Shown piece by piece: positions 27,158 to 39,073 of a stretch of 64,000 bases of DNA (within the stretch, counting starts at the first letter, position 1; the number at the start of each line of letters is the position of its first letter). The DNA comes from Pseudomonadota bacterium (GTDB lineage Bacteria; Pseudomonadota; Alphaproteobacteria; GCA-2746255), in contig JBFMHN010000002.1 in the NCBI GenBank assembly GCA_040752895.1, positions 392,368 through 456,367 of the forward strand, in the 5' to 3' direction. The notes under the pieces were generated by a model, which worked only from the letters and a program-made list of their open reading frames with translations, was not told where the DNA came from and made no database searches. Position numbers and translations under genes: made by a program.

Positions 27158-28344
27158 GGGCGGGCGCGCTCATGACCCCGGACATGCTCGCCTCGGCGCG
27201 AAGCACCGGGGTGTCGGCGGTGCTTCGCCTCGTTCTCACGGAATTCCGGAACTACGCCTCGCTCCGGCTTTCCTTGAACGCCTCGCCCGTCGTGCTGACC
27301 GGGCCGAACGGGTCGGGCAAGACCAACCTTTTGGAAGCGCTGTCCCTGCTCGTGCCGGGCCGCGGCCTGCGCCGGGCCAGGATCGCCGAGCTTGGCCGCC
27401 ACCTTTCGCCGGCGTTCGCCGCCTGGGCGGTCGCCATCGGCGTCCAGACCCCGGAAGGACCCGCGGAAATCGGTATCGGCCGCGACCCGCAGGCGGCGGA
27501 AAAGGGACGCGAACGCCGCCTGCTTCGGATCAATGGGCGCGATCCGCGAAGCCAGGCGGCGCTGGGCGGGGTGTTGCGGGCAAGCTGGCTTACGCCGGAA
27601 ATGGACCGGATTTTTCTGGAAGGCCCCGGCGGGCGCCGGCGCTTCCTGGATCGGCTGGCCTATGGTTTCGATGCCGCCCATGCCACGCGCCTGGCCGACT
27701 ATACGCGCGCGATGCGCGAGCGCACCCGCCTGCTTGAAGAAGAAACGGCCGATACCGGCTGGCTGGTGGCGCTTGAGGAAACGATGGCGGAAAACGGTGC
27801 CGCGATCGCCGCTACGCGACGTGACTATCTGCACCAGGTCAGCGCTGCCGTGGCCGAGGCGACGGGGCCCTTCCCGGGCGCCGCCTTAAGCCTTCGCGGG
27901 ACGCTGGAGGCGTGGCTTGAAGAGGCCGATGCCGCCGCCGTCGCCTTGCGCTTTCGAGCCCGACTCCAGGCGCTGAGGGCCCGCGACCGGGCGGCCGGCC
28001 TGGCGACCGAGGGGCCGCATCGGAGCGACCTTCGCGTCCATCACCTGGTCAAGGGGATGCCGGCTGCAACCTGTTCGACGGGCGAGCAGAAGGCGCTCCT
28101 GATCGCGATCTTGCTGGCCGACGCCCGGCTGCAAACGGCTCGCCGCGGTTCGCCGCCGCTTCTTCTTCTGGACGAGGTGGCGGCGCATCTGGACGCCATC
28201 CGGGTGAAGGCGCTTTTCGAGGCGATCGCGGGCTTGGGTGCCCAGGCTTGGGTAACGGGAACCGACGCCGCCCTTTTTTGGCCGCTGCAGGGGCGCGCCC
28301 AGTTCTTCCGCGTCCTCGAAGGCGCGGTCATCGCTGAGGGGTAA
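27154..28344 (+). CDS. recF: DNA replication/repair protein RecF
   Basis: RecF is an SMC-like ATPase that loads RecA at single-strand gaps. The 396-residue protein has LTEFRNYASLRLSLN, Walker A GPNGSGKTNLLEALS, the FLEGPGGRRRFLDRLAYGFD block, a GPHRSDL motif, the signature CSTGEQKALLIAILLA and Walker B PPLLLLDEVAAHLD. The start is taken at 27154, overlapping dnaN; an in-frame ATG at 27172 is possible. The N-terminal extension before VLRLVLTEF is longer than usual. Confidence 0.94.
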   Translation: MRAGALMTPDMLASARSTGVSAVLRLVLTEFRNYASLRLSLNASPVVLTGPNGSGKTNLLEALSLLVPGRGLRRARIAELGRHLSPAFAAWAVAIGVQTPEGPAEIGIGRDPQAAEKGRERRLLRINGRDPRSQAALGGVLRASWLTPEMDRIFLEGPGGRRRFLDRLAYGFDAAHATRLADYTRAMRERTRLLEEETADTGWLVALEETMAENGAAIAATRRDYLHQVSAAVAEATGPFPGAALSLRGTLEAWLEEADAAAVALRFRARLQALRARDRAAGLATEGPHRSDLRVHHLVKGMPAATCSTGEQKALLIAILLADARLQTARRGSPPLLLLDEVAAHLDAIRVKALFEAIAGLGAQAWVTGTDAALFWPLQGRAQFFRVLEGAVIAEG

Positions 28345-30827
<2,483 letters not shown>

Positions 30828-31418
30828 CTATTCGAGAAAGCCGCTCATGCCGGCGGCCATCTTCTCGGCGGAATCATCGCTCCGGAAATGGGCAAGGTAA
30901 CGCCCGTCCGGACTCATGAAGAACAGGATGGCGCTGTGATCGAGGAGGTAGTCCTCGTCCTCGCCCGACTTCGCGTAGTAGACGCGGTAGGCCTTTGCGA
31001 CGGCGGCGATTTGCTCGTTTGAACCGCTCAGACCGACAAGACGCGGGTGGAAGCTTGAGACGTACTTCCCCATTCTTTCGGGCGTGTCCCGTTCCGGGTC
31101 GACCGTGATGAAGATGGGCGTAACTTTTTCTGCCTGCTTGCCCAGCCGGTCGAGCGCGCTGCCCACTGTTTGCAAGGTGATCGGGCAGACGTCCGGGCAA
31201 AAAGTGTAGCCGAAGAAGACAAGCAGGTACTGGCCCGGGAAGTCGGCGTTCGTGCGCGTCACCCCTGCCGAATCGAGGAGCGTGAAGGGCCCGCCGATCG
31301 GAACGTCCTCTTCTTTTTCTTTTTTCGTTTCCGGCAGGGTCATGAGCAGGAAAAAGCCGAGCGCCAGCACGGCCAGAAAGACGAGCGGCACTTGGGTATG
31401 GGGCGGAATCTTCTTCAC
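30828..31418 (-). CDS. SCO1/SenC family copper chaperone
   Basis: A 196-residue membrane-anchored thioredoxin-fold protein that delivers copper to the CuA site of cytochrome oxidase or keeps its cysteines reduced. It has one N-terminal membrane helix (VPLVFLAVLALGFFLLMTL), the copper-binding CPDVC in FGYTFCPDVCP and the later His in LLDHSAILFF. The start is GTG 31418 with GGAAAG upstream, overlapping the cobA stop by 4 bases. No oxidase genes are nearby. Confidence 0.9.
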   Translation of the reverse strand: MKKIPPHTQVPLVFLAVLALGFFLLMTLPETKKEKEEDVPIGGPFTLLDSAGVTRTNADFPGQYLLVFFGYTFCPDVCPITLQTVGSALDRLGKQAEKVTPIFITVDPERDTPERMGKYVSSFHPRLVGLSGSNEQIAAVAKAYRVYYAKSGEDEDYLLDHSAILFFMSPDGRYLAHFRSDDSAEKMAAGMSGFLE

Positions 31419-32245
31419 GGGGTCTTTCCTTTCTCGGCGCGCTTCAGGATAGCATCGTACCAGTTCAGGCGCCGCCGCAAGGTAACGGATTCCCCCACCA
31501 CGAAAAGAGCGGGCGGTTCGATGCCCCCTTTTGCCGCGTCCGCGGCGGCGTCTCCCAACGTCGTCTCGACGGCGGTTTGTTCCGGTGTTGTCGCCTTGCT
31601 CAGGAGAAGTGCCGGCTCCTTCGCCTGCCGCCCGGCCGTGATCAGGCGGCGGGCAAGGGCTTCGAGATTGCCCATCGGCATATAAAAGACAAGCAACGGC
31701 GAGCCCTTTACCAAACCTTCCCAGTCCACGTTCTTCGGTAGATCTCCGTCGTCGGCGTGGCCCGTCACGAAGGTGACGGCGGAGTTCATTCCGCGATGGG
31801 TGGCCGGCACGCCGGCGTAAGCCATGCCGCCGATCGCCGCCGTGATGCCGGGGACCAGGCGGAAGGGGATGCCGGTTTCGGCCAGGGCCAGCGCCTCCTC
31901 GCCGCCGCGGCCGAAGACGAAGGGATCGCCCCCTTTAAGCCGCAGCACGCGCTTGCCTTCTTGCGCATGGCGGATTAGGCGTTTCGAGATGTCGGGTTGC
32001 TTCGGACCGGGCCGGCCGCCGCGCTTGCCGGCGTATTCGCGCGAAGCTTTCGGGTTGGCGAGCGTCAGGATCTGCGGGTCCACGAGGGCGTCGTAGACGA
32101 CGACATCGGCGGTGCGTAGCGCATGCAGCGCAAGCAAGGTGAGCAAGCCAGGGTCTCCAGGGCCGGCGCCGACCAGCCAAACGGACCCGGCCTCGAACTC
32201 GGGCAGCGGCAAGGGCCCGGGTGGCGGCAAGGAGGAGTCGTTCAT
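31415..32245 (-). CDS. cobA: Uroporphyrinogen-III C-methyltransferase (SUMT)
   Basis: CobA methylates uroporphyrinogen III at C2 and C7 with SAM, giving precorrin-2 for cobalamin and siroheme. The 276-residue protein has VWLVGAGPGDPGLLTLLAL, VVYDALVDPQIL, LRLKGGDPFVFGRGGEEA, VPGITAAIGGMAYAGVPATHR and the C-terminal PALFVVGESV. It is the single-function SUMT, without the CysG oxidase/chelatase part. ATG 32245 gives a normal N-terminus; the frame extends upstream to 32320. Confidence 0.93.
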   Translation of the reverse strand: MNDSSLPPPGPLPLPEFEAGSVWLVGAGPGDPGLLTLLALHALRTADVVVYDALVDPQILTLANPKASREYAGKRGGRPGPKQPDISKRLIRHAQEGKRVLRLKGGDPFVFGRGGEEALALAETGIPFRLVPGITAAIGGMAYAGVPATHRGMNSAVTFVTGHADDGDLPKNVDWEGLVKGSPLLVFYMPMGNLEALARRLITAGRQAKEPALLLSKATTPEQTAVETTLGDAAADAAKGGIEPPALFVVGESVTLRRRLNWYDAILKRAEKGKTP

Positions 32246-32370
32246 GGGCGCGAGATTACCCCGCCGCCTACGGCGCGAGAAGCCCCTGTGCGGTGCAAGT
32301 TCCTTGATGGACCGTTGCATTCCCGGCGGCAGCGGAGGATAAGCGCCGGAACGAAGGGGGAAAGAACCCG

Positions 32371-33468
32371 ATGCCGAAACGCCCGCCCGCTTGCCTGACG
32401 CTTCTTTTTCTTGCCGTCTTTTTCGCCACGCCGGCCTCGGTCGGCGCGGTGTCGTGCGGACCGGCCGGCGAAGGTCTCGCCGAGAAGGAAGCCGCCCTCA
32501 TCTTGGCGGCATGGGCGGGCAAGCTTGACAAGGTGCGCGAGCTGCTCGGCCGCGGTGTTTCTCCAAACGTCACGGACGCGAGCGGGTTCACGCCCCTTGC
32601 CCGGGCGGCGGCGGCCGGCCGTCGCGCCACCGTCGAAGCCCTTCTTGCGGCGGGGGCTGACCCGGAACTTTCCTGCCGGCTTGGCGTCACGCCCCTCATG
32701 TGGGCGGCGATGCGAAACGAAACCGGCGTCCTTTCGGCGCTGATCGCAGGTGCTGCCGACATCGAGGCGCGCAACTTCGCGGGCTTCAGCGCCTTGATGC
32801 TGGCGGCAAGGGCCGGGCATGAGCAAGCCGTCCGGTTTTTGATCGGCAAAGGCGCCAGGCTTGAACACGCGACATGGGAGGGGGAGACCGCCCTTCTCGC
32901 CGCCGCCGCCGAGGGCCATCGCGCGGTGGTGGAAGCACTGGTCGAAGCCGGCGCCGACGTCAACCGGCAAAACGTCGAGGGCGAAAGCGTGCTCGCCATG
33001 GTCGTGCTGTATGCGGACAGCGCTCTTGTTAAACGCATGCTGGCAAAGGGCGCCGACCCGAACGTCGTCGACGCCGACGGCCGCCCGGTCCTGATTTGGG
33101 CGGTGCTGCGCGGCGATTCGGATGTCATCGAAGCGATGCTGGCCAAAGGCGCCGACCCCGGCGTGCACGCCAGCCGGTACGACGACCGCGTCACGCCCCT
33201 CATCCTGGCCGCCTGGATGGGAAGGGAGGTCGTCGTTTGCCTCTTGCTCGACCGGGGAGCGCCGGTTGACGCCGAGGATGCAAACGGCGAGACGGCCCTT
33301 TTCTGGGCGGCGGCGGTCGGCCATGCGGACATCCTGCGCGCTTTGATCAAAGCCGGAGCTTCCGTCAACCACCGGAACCGTAAGGGCGATACGGCGCTCG
33401 CCATCGCCAGGCGGGAAGGCAAGGCGGACGGCGCGCGCGTTCTCAAGGCGGCGGGCGGCAAACCCTAG
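32371..33468 (+). CDS. Secreted ankyrin-repeat protein
   Basis: A 365-residue protein with a signal peptide (ACLTLLFLAVFFATPASVGA) followed by about nine ankyrin repeats covering almost all of the mature chain, for example GFTPLARAAAAGRRATVEALLAAGAD and GETALFWAAAVGHADILRALIKAGA (given in part). Ankyrin repeats bind other proteins. The signal peptide points to the periplasm or outside. Target and purpose are unknown; it sits between two cobalamin genes. GGGGGAAAG precedes the ATG, and its stop overlaps the next convergent stop in CTAG. Confidence 0.85.
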   Translation: MPKRPPACLTLLFLAVFFATPASVGAVSCGPAGEGLAEKEAALILAAWAGKLDKVRELLGRGVSPNVTDASGFTPLARAAAAGRRATVEALLAAGADPELSCRLGVTPLMWAAMRNETGVLSALIAGAADIEARNFAGFSALMLAARAGHEQAVRFLIGKGARLEHATWEGETALLAAAAEGHRAVVEALVEAGADVNRQNVEGESVLAMVVLYADSALVKRMLAKGADPNVVDADGRPVLIWAVLRGDSDVIEAMLAKGADPGVHASRYDDRVTPLILAAWMGREVVVCLLLDRGAPVDAEDANGETALFWAAAVGHADILRALIKAGASVNHRNRKGDTALAIARREGKADGARVLKAAGGKP

Positions 33469-34232
33469 GCGTTCGCGATCTCGGCGATCCGGTCGCAGGC
33501 CGCTTCTTCGAGAAGCGGGTGACCGAAAAGATGCGAAGCGAGAAGCCATTCGACATCGCCATTGGCGGCGGCCACGGCTTCCACTTCCGCGCGGAGCTGC
33601 TTCACGAGTTTGCCGGTGAAAAGAAAATAGGGAACGACCACCACGCGCGGCGCACCCGACCGGCGGGCGCGTTCAAGCCCTTCCTTCAAGGTGGGCCGGG
33701 CAAGGCCGCTGAAGGCGGCCAGGGTCTCGCCAAAACCGAGTTCGGCCTTGAGCCGGCCGGCGATGGTCGCGGCATCCCTTGCCGCGCCTTCCTCGCGCGC
33801 GCCGCGCGCGACGACCAGCAGAAAAGCGTTTTCACGCTCGCCGGCTTTGGTCTTTGCCTCCGCCTCCGCTGCGCGAACGCGATCGGCAAGAAGGCGAAGG
33901 AGTTTCTCCTCGACCCCGAAGGCCCGGCCGTAGCGTAGGCGAAGCGCGGGGTGAGCTTGGCCGAAGGCGCGCAGGGCGTTCGGGATGTCGGCTAGGCTGT
34001 GGCCGCCTTCGAAAAGGGTGACCGGCAGGGCGAGGATTTCCTGCGCGCCTTCCGCGTGCAGCCGAAAGAGGCCTGCGGCGAGGGTGGGCTCGGCGAATTC
34101 GAGGAATCCGTACCCGACCGCTGCGGCGGGGTTGCGGGCGCGCAAGCGGTCCACGAAAGCGATGAACTCCGCAAGCGTTTCCGGGTCCCGGCCGCCATGG
34201 CCGCAGAGGAAAATGGCGGGTTGTTTTTTCAT
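33465..34232 (-). CDS. CbiX-like chelatase family protein
   Basis: A 255-residue, two-domain protein of the CbiX/SirB class II chelatase family. The N-terminal half has His12 (IFLCGHGGRDPE) and His78 (LPVTLFEGGHSLADIP), the metal-binding pair. The C-terminal half has the same fold pattern (LLVVARGAREEGA and VVVPYFLFTGKLVKQL) but lacks both histidines. It probably inserts Co2+ or Fe2+ into a corrinoid/sirohydrochlorin ring made from CobA product; CobE/CbiX naming is not certain. GGAGG lies just before the start at 34232. Confidence 0.82.
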   Translation of the reverse strand: MKKQPAIFLCGHGGRDPETLAEFIAFVDRLRARNPAAAVGYGFLEFAEPTLAAGLFRLHAEGAQEILALPVTLFEGGHSLADIPNALRAFGQAHPALRLRYGRAFGVEEKLLRLLADRVRAAEAEAKTKAGERENAFLLVVARGAREEGAARDAATIAGRLKAELGFGETLAAFSGLARPTLKEGLERARRSGAPRVVVVPYFLFTGKLVKQLRAEVEAVAAANGDVEWLLASHLFGHPLLEEAACDRIAEIANA

Positions 34233-34301
34233 GCCTCCGGTCCTGGCGGGGCGCTTACGGCATTGACGGTGCTGGGCTTTTCGCCCCATCTTTGAGACCG
34301 C

Positions 34302-35282
34302 ATGCCGATCCCCCTTCCCGGCGGGAGCCCCGACTCCCTGTTTTTCCTGCTGATTGCGCTCGTCGTCAACGCGCTTCTCGGTGGCTTTTCGCTTTCCTTT
34401 CTGCGGCCCGTCCACCCGGAGGCGCTGCTTGCGCGCTTGGCCGACGGGTTCGACCGCCGCCTGAATCGGGAGAAGCGCAGCGAACGGAACCGGATTATTC
34501 GCGGCGCGCTTGTCGTTCTTCTGCTGACCGGTCTTTCCGTGGCTGCGGGCTTCGTGCTGCTTCGCTACGCGGCGACGATGCCGTTCGGAAGGTATTTCGA
34601 AATAGCGCTGCTGGCCGTGCTGATCCCGCAGCGCCAAATCTTCGACGAAGGAAAGAAGCTTGCCAAGGTGCTGAAGGCCGAGCCCTTCGACCCCGCCCAG
34701 GCGTCCCTTTCCATGCGTGGTTTCTCGGGCGAGGTTCCGCGAGATGCCCACGCCACAGCGCGTATCGCGATCGAGCGGCTGGCCGGCCGTTTCGGGCAGG
34801 ACGTCGTGGCGCCCGTTTTCTGGTTCATGCTGCTTGGGCTGCCGGGCGTTTTCTTGAGCCGCGCCGCCCGCCTGCTCGGCGCACGCATCGGCCGGTCGGA
34901 CGCCCGGCACGAAGCCTTCGGCTTCGCCGCCCGCCGGTTCGACGCCGCCCTTGGCTTTCTGCCGGCGCGGCTGGCGGGGCTTCTTCTGACACTTGCCGCC
35001 CTTTTCACGCCGACGGCGAACCCTCTCGCGGCCGGCCGCGCCTTCGCCAGGGAAGGCAAGAAGCATCCGGATTGGAGCGCAGGCCCTGCGGTCGCGGCGG
35101 CGGCCGGCGCCCTCGATCTCGCCCTGCTTGGCCCAAAGCCCGGCCGGCCGGCGGGGCAGCCCTGGATCGGCGGCGGCCGGGCGCGGGCGACCTTCCAGGA
35201 CGCGCGCCGTGCGCTCTATCTTTTCACGGCGGCCGCCCTTCTTCATTTCGGGCTGGTGGCGGGGCTCGCCTACCTCGCCTGA
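34302..35282 (+). CDS. cobD: Adenosylcobinamide-phosphate synthase CobD/CbiB
   Basis: An inner-membrane enzyme that attaches aminopropanol (phosphate) to adenosylcobyric acid. The 326-residue protein has several hydrophobic helices and family blocks [59 protein letters not shown] and [17 protein letters not shown]. It differs from most CbiB in lacking the early DP(x)LGG motif. It overlaps the convergent cobQ by 13 bases. The name cobD follows Pseudomonas usage; in Salmonella it is cbiB. Confidence 0.88.
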   Translation: MPIPLPGGSPDSLFFLLIALVVNALLGGFSLSFLRPVHPEALLARLADGFDRRLNREKRSERNRIIRGALVVLLLTGLSVAAGFVLLRYAATMPFGRYFEIALLAVLIPQRQIFDEGKKLAKVLKAEPFDPAQASLSMRGFSGEVPRDAHATARIAIERLAGRFGQDVVAPVFWFMLLGLPGVFLSRAARLLGARIGRSDARHEAFGFAARRFDAALGFLPARLAGLLLTLAALFTPTANPLAAGRAFAREGKKHPDWSAGPAVAAAAGALDLALLGPKPGRPAGQPWIGGGRARATFQDARRALYLFTAAALLHFGLVAGLAYLA

Positions 35283-36742
35283 ACTTCTTTTGTCTTGGCG
35301 CGCGTTCTCGCAAGCTTCAGCAGGCGCTCGATCGCAAGCGTCGCCTCCAGATGATCGGCAAGACGATCGAGCGTTGCCTCGACCTGACGTTCGTAATGCA
35401 CGCCGCTTGGGGCGCGCGGACGAAGGCGGTGAAGAAAGGCATGGCGAAAGTCATCGCTTGTAAAAAGACCGTGCAGATAAGTGCCGAAAATTTTTCCGTC
35501 GGCAGACACCGCCCCTTCCGCCTCGCCCGCCAGTTCGAACCATGGGCGTTGCAGCGCTTCGCCTCTTGAGACGCCGACATGGATTTCGTAGCCGGTGACG
35601 GCGTCGCCGCTTGCAACGGCTTTGCCTTCCGTCAGGCGGAGCCGTTTTTCCGGGCCAAGCACTGTCTCGAAGTCGAGGAACCCGAGGCCGGCCTCACGGC
35701 CGGCTTTGCCCTCGACGCCGGCCGGGTCGCACACCAGCTTTCCCAGCATCTGGAAGCCGCCGCAGATGCCCAAGATGACACCGCCGCGCGCGCGGTGGGC
35801 GCGCAAATCCTCCTCCCACCCTTGCGCCCGCAAGAAACGCAAATCCGCAAGGGTTGCCTTCGTGCCGGGGAGAATGACGAGGTCGGCCTTGCCCATCCGT
35901 TCGCCGGGCGGGACGATTTCGATACTCACGTCCGGCTCCGCCAGCAACGGGTCTAGATCGTCGAAATTGGCAAGCCGGGAAAAGGCGGGCACCAGCACCC
36001 GGATCTCCCTTCCCGCGCTTTCGCGATAGGCGGCAAGGGGCAGCGAATCCTCGGCCGGCAGACGCTTCGCCTCCGAAAGAAAAGGCACGGTGCCGAAGCA
36101 GGGCCAGGCCGTGCGTTTCTCGATGAAACGCACGCCGTCTTCGAAAAGGCTTACGTCGCCGCGGAATTTGTTGATGAGAAAACCCCCGATGCGTCGTCGC
36201 TCGCGCGGGGGCAGCACCTCGAACGTGCCGACCAGGGCGGCGATGACGCCGCCGCGCTCAATGTCGCCCGCCAGCACGACCGGCACGTCGGCGGCTTCGG
36301 CGAAGCCCATGTTCGCGATGTCGCCTTCGCGCAAATTCACCTCGGCCGGGCTGCCAGCGCCTTCGACAAGGACAAGGTCGGCCGTCGCGGCGAGGTGCGC
36401 GAAACTTGCCAGGACGTAGGGCAGAAGGTCCGGTTTTCTACCCTGATAGGCGCGGGCTTCCAGACGGCCCACGGCCTTGCCCTGGACGACGACCTGGGCG
36501 GCGGTATCCGTCTCCGGCTTCAAAAGCACCGGGTTCATGTGGAAGCTGGGCTTGATGCCGGCGGCGCGCGCCTGCAGGGCCTGGGCGCGGCCGATCTCGC
36601 CGCCCTCGACCGTCACGGCGGCGTTGTTCGACATGTTCTGGGGCTTGAAGGGGCATACGCGAAACCCGCGCCGCGCGAACACGCGGCAAAGCCCCGCCAC
36701 CAGCAGCGACTTGCCGACGTCCGAGCCGGTCCCCTGGATCAT
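35270..36742 (-). CDS. cobQ: Cobyric acid synthase
   Basis: CobQ amidates adenosylcobyrinate a,c-diamide at four side chains using glutamine. The 490-residue protein has the P-loop [68 protein letters not shown] and a C-terminal glutamine amidotransferase domain with nucleophile Cys in [11 protein letters not shown] and His in [12 protein letters not shown] 36742 is used because the protein proper starts there; upstream in-frame codons overlap the SYLF gene. Acts just before CobD. Confidence 0.95.
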   Translation of the reverse strand: MIQGTGSDVGKSLLVAGLCRVFARRGFRVCPFKPQNMSNNAAVTVEGGEIGRAQALQARAAGIKPSFHMNPVLLKPETDTAAQVVVQGKAVGRLEARAYQGRKPDLLPYVLASFAHLAATADLVLVEGAGSPAEVNLREGDIANMGFAEAADVPVVLAGDIERGGVIAALVGTFEVLPPRERRRIGGFLINKFRGDVSLFEDGVRFIEKRTAWPCFGTVPFLSEAKRLPAEDSLPLAAYRESAGREIRVLVPAFSRLANFDDLDPLLAEPDVSIEIVPPGERMGKADLVILPGTKATLADLRFLRAQGWEEDLRAHRARGGVILGICGGFQMLGKLVCDPAGVEGKAGREAGLGFLDFETVLGPEKRLRLTEGKAVASGDAVTGYEIHVGVSRGEALQRPWFELAGEAEGAVSADGKIFGTYLHGLFTSDDFRHAFLHRLRPRAPSGVHYERQVEATLDRLADHLEATLAIERLLKLARTRAKTKEVQAR

Positions 36743-36764
36743 CAGGGCCGGCGCGCGGGCCGCC

Positions 36765-37448
36765 TTATTTGCCGGCGACGGCTTGGCGGAGCGCATCGGC
36801 GCCGGCGTTGTGCACGCTTCTTTCGATGAGGATTTTCCGCGCCGTGGTGCCTTCGCCATAGTAGAGCTGATTCCAGGAATCGCGGCCGTAGATGACGGTG
36901 CCTTCGCCCGAGACGCCGCCGAACAACCCGGTCGCCCGCGAGAACGAGACGATGTCGGCGCCGAAACTGGTCGTCGTCGCCCCCTCGATGCCGGCGCCGA
37001 CCGGGCCCACCGCAAGGCTGGCGTCCGCCCCCAGCTTCATTTCCGTGCGGAGCGTGGAATCCAGCCCCTTGTCGGTCAAGATGACAAGCAGCACCTCCGC
37101 GTCCTGGGCGCCGAACTGCAGGCCGAAACTGGCGCCGCCGAGCGTGTAGAAGGCGGGGTAGCTCCACGTGCCGTCGGTGTTCTTGGTGAGAAGGACGCCG
37201 TTGCCGCCCTCGCCGCCGAAGAAGAAACCCGCCTTGAAAAGGCTTGGGACGATCAGGATGGCTTTGGCGCGGGCCATGTATTCCGGCACTTTCGAAAAGA
37301 GCTCGTCCTTCAGCATCCGCTCGATCGTGTATTTGGACTTGTCGACGAGTTCCTGCTGGTCGGACGCCGCTTGGGCTGGAGCGAGACCCGTCATGAGGAA
37401 CGCGCATACGAAAAGAAAGACGAAAGACGTTCGGATTCGCTTTGGCAT
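36765..37448 (-). CDS. Secreted SYLF-domain (Ysc84) protein
   Basis: A 227-residue protein with a signal peptide ([22 protein letters not shown]) and a SYLF lipid-binding domain: [49 protein letters not shown] and [17 protein letters not shown] domains bind phosphoinositides in eukaryotes; the bacterial secreted versions have no settled role. ATG 37448 has GGAGA upstream and sits directly before the signal peptide. It is 22 bases upstream of cobQ on the same strand. Confidence 0.85.
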   Translation of the reverse strand: MPKRIRTSFVFLFVCAFLMTGLAPAQAASDQQELVDKSKYTIERMLKDELFSKVPEYMARAKAILIVPSLFKAGFFFGGEGGNGVLLTKNTDGTWSYPAFYTLGGASFGLQFGAQDAEVLLVILTDKGLDSTLRTEMKLGADASLAVGPVGAGIEGATTTSFGADIVSFSRATGLFGGVSGEGTVIYGRDSWNQLYYGEGTTARKILIERSVHNAGADALRQAVAGK

Positions 37449-37497
37449 GGGCGTGTTCTCCGCAAGGGTAAAAAGGGGTTGCATGGACCGCCTGCTT

Positions 37498-38139
37498 TCA
37501 GACGGGCTTCAATTGGTTCGGCCGCAGATTGATGCAGCGCACGCGCCATTTTCCACCTTCCGCGCCCGGCTGGGAAGGGTGGGCGTATTCCAGTCGCGTC
37601 AGGGAAAGATTGTTGATGTGGAAATAAACGGCCTGCGCCATCTCGCAGCCAAGCGCCAAGCCGATCGCCGCCCGGATCGGCCCCCCGTGTGAGACGGAGA
37701 CGATATCCCGCCCGGCGAATGCTTCGGTCAGCCGCTCGACGGTGGGAACGACACGTTCGCACATCTGAAGAAAACTTTCGCCGTTCGGCGGGACGACGGC
37801 GGGCGGGGTGAACCAGACCGGATGGCCGCCGCTCACTTTCCGAAGCTCGGCGTAGGTCATGCCCTGCCAGTCGCCAAAACTGAGCTCCTGAAGCGATTCC
37901 TCGACCTGCCGCGCCACCGGCGCGAAGCCTTGGGCGGATATGGCGTCCGCCGTCTGCATTGTACGGTGCAAGGGGCTCGTGAGGAGAACCGCGTTCGACG
38001 GCAAGGCTGCGGCCAGCGCGCGATAGGGCGTGGGATCGCTGGTATCGACGGGAACGTCGATCGTGCTGCCATAGACGCGGCCGTCATGGCCGACCGCGGG
38101 CGCGTGCCGCACCCACCACCAGCGCGTCGTTTGCGTCAT
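37498..38139 (-). CDS. Histidine phosphatase, CobC-like
   Basis: A 213-residue phosphoglycerate-mutase fold phosphatase. Catalytic Arg11-His12 are in VRHAPAVG, a second Arg in TSPLHRTMQTADAI, Glu in LQELSFGDWQGMTY and His in SVSHGGPIRAAIG. The family includes alpha-ribazole phosphatase CobC, and the neighbouring cobQ and cobD support that role. A general phosphatase is the alternative. Start at 38139 has AAGGA upstream. Confidence 0.75.
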   Translation of the reverse strand: MTQTTRWWWVRHAPAVGHDGRVYGSTIDVPVDTSDPTPYRALAAALPSNAVLLTSPLHRTMQTADAISAQGFAPVARQVEESLQELSFGDWQGMTYAELRKVSGGHPVWFTPPAVVPPNGESFLQMCERVVPTVERLTEAFAGRDIVSVSHGGPIRAAIGLALGCEMAQAVYFHINNLSLTRLEYAHPSQPGAEGGKWRVRCINLRPNQLKPV

Positions 38140-38257
38140 CCCGCGCGTTCCTTCGGAAAATTCGCCAAGACCGCCCGCCGAAATGCCAAGGGCAACCCCT
38201 TTCGTTTCCTTTATAGGGCGGTTCGCCGGCTCCTGCCAATGCCGCCGCGCCGATCGT

Positions 38258-39073
38258 TCATTCACCGATCTGCAAAAGCAGGCCGCGCACGCGCGCGGCG
38301 CGAAAGGCGGCCAGCAGAATGACCCAGCCGGCGCCAAGGTAGAGAAGGTTGAGGCCGACCGCCCAGCCGAAGCTGTCCCAGCGGAAGACGCCTTCGAACA
38401 TGACGGCCCGCATCCCTTCGAACACGTGGGCGGCGGGCAGCGCATAGGCCGCCGGCTGGAGCCAATCGGGCAGTGCGGCGATCGGGTAGTAGATGCCGCT
38501 CAAGGGCGCGATCGCGAAGACGACGAGCCAGGCGAGGCTTTCCGCGCCCAGGCCATACCGCAAGATGGCGGCGGCGACCATGAGGCCGATCGCCCAGCCC
38601 AGGACGAGCAGATTGACAAAGAACGCCAGCAGCGGCAACCCCAGCTCGAAGATCGAATAGTGGTAGAGAAGGATCGCGAGAAGGGCGGCAGGGACGACGC
38701 CGATCAGCGTGCGCAGAAGGCTGATGCCCAGAAGCGCGGCGATGAACTCCCAAGGCCGCAAGGGGCTCACGAAAAGCTGGCCCAGATTCCGCAACCACAT
38801 TTCCTCGAGGAAGGAAAGCGAAACGCCGAGCTGGCTTCGGAACAGCACGTCCCACAAAAGTACGGCGGCGATCAGGACGCCGCTTGCCTCGAGCAGCCAG
38901 GAACTGTTCGTGAGAAGGAATCGGGTGATCAATCCCCATAGGACCATCTGGACGGTCGGCCAATAGGCAAGTTCGAGGATGCGCGGCCAGGAACCGCGCA
39001 GGAGGTATAGGTAGCGAAAGAAAAGCGCCATCGTGCGCCGCCAGGAAAAGGCTGGGTTCGGAAGTTCCATCAT
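38258..39073 (-). CDS. ABC-2 type transporter permease
   Basis: A 271-residue inner-membrane protein with about six hydrophobic helices (TVQMVLWGLITRFLL, VLIAAVLLWDVLF, ALLGISLLRTLIGVVPAALL, LAFFVNLLVLGWAIGLMVAA, LAWLVVFAIAPLSGIYYPI, LNLLYLGAGWVILLAAF). The PLSGIYYPIAALPDWLQ block is typical of ABC-2 exporters such as NodJ-like or drug/polysaccharide permeases. Its start overlaps the ATPase stop by 4 bases. The substrate is unknown. Confidence 0.85.
   Translation of the reverse strand: MMELPNPAFSWRRTMALFFRYLYLLRGSWPRILELAYWPTVQMVLWGLITRFLLTNSSWLLEASGVLIAAVLLWDVLFRSQLGVSLSFLEEMWLRNLGQLFVSPLRPWEFIAALLGISLLRTLIGVVPAALLAILLYHYSIFELGLPLLAFFVNLLVLGWAIGLMVAAAILRYGLGAESLAWLVVFAIAPLSGIYYPIAALPDWLQPAAYALPAAHVFEGMRAVMFEGVFRWDSFGWAVGLNLLYLGAGWVILLAAFRAARVRGLLLQIGE

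Noticed and set aside
32246-32370. Cobalamin riboswitch near cobA
   Set aside because: No B12-box-like core could be recognised in the gap, and the divergent ankyrin gene is not an obvious target.
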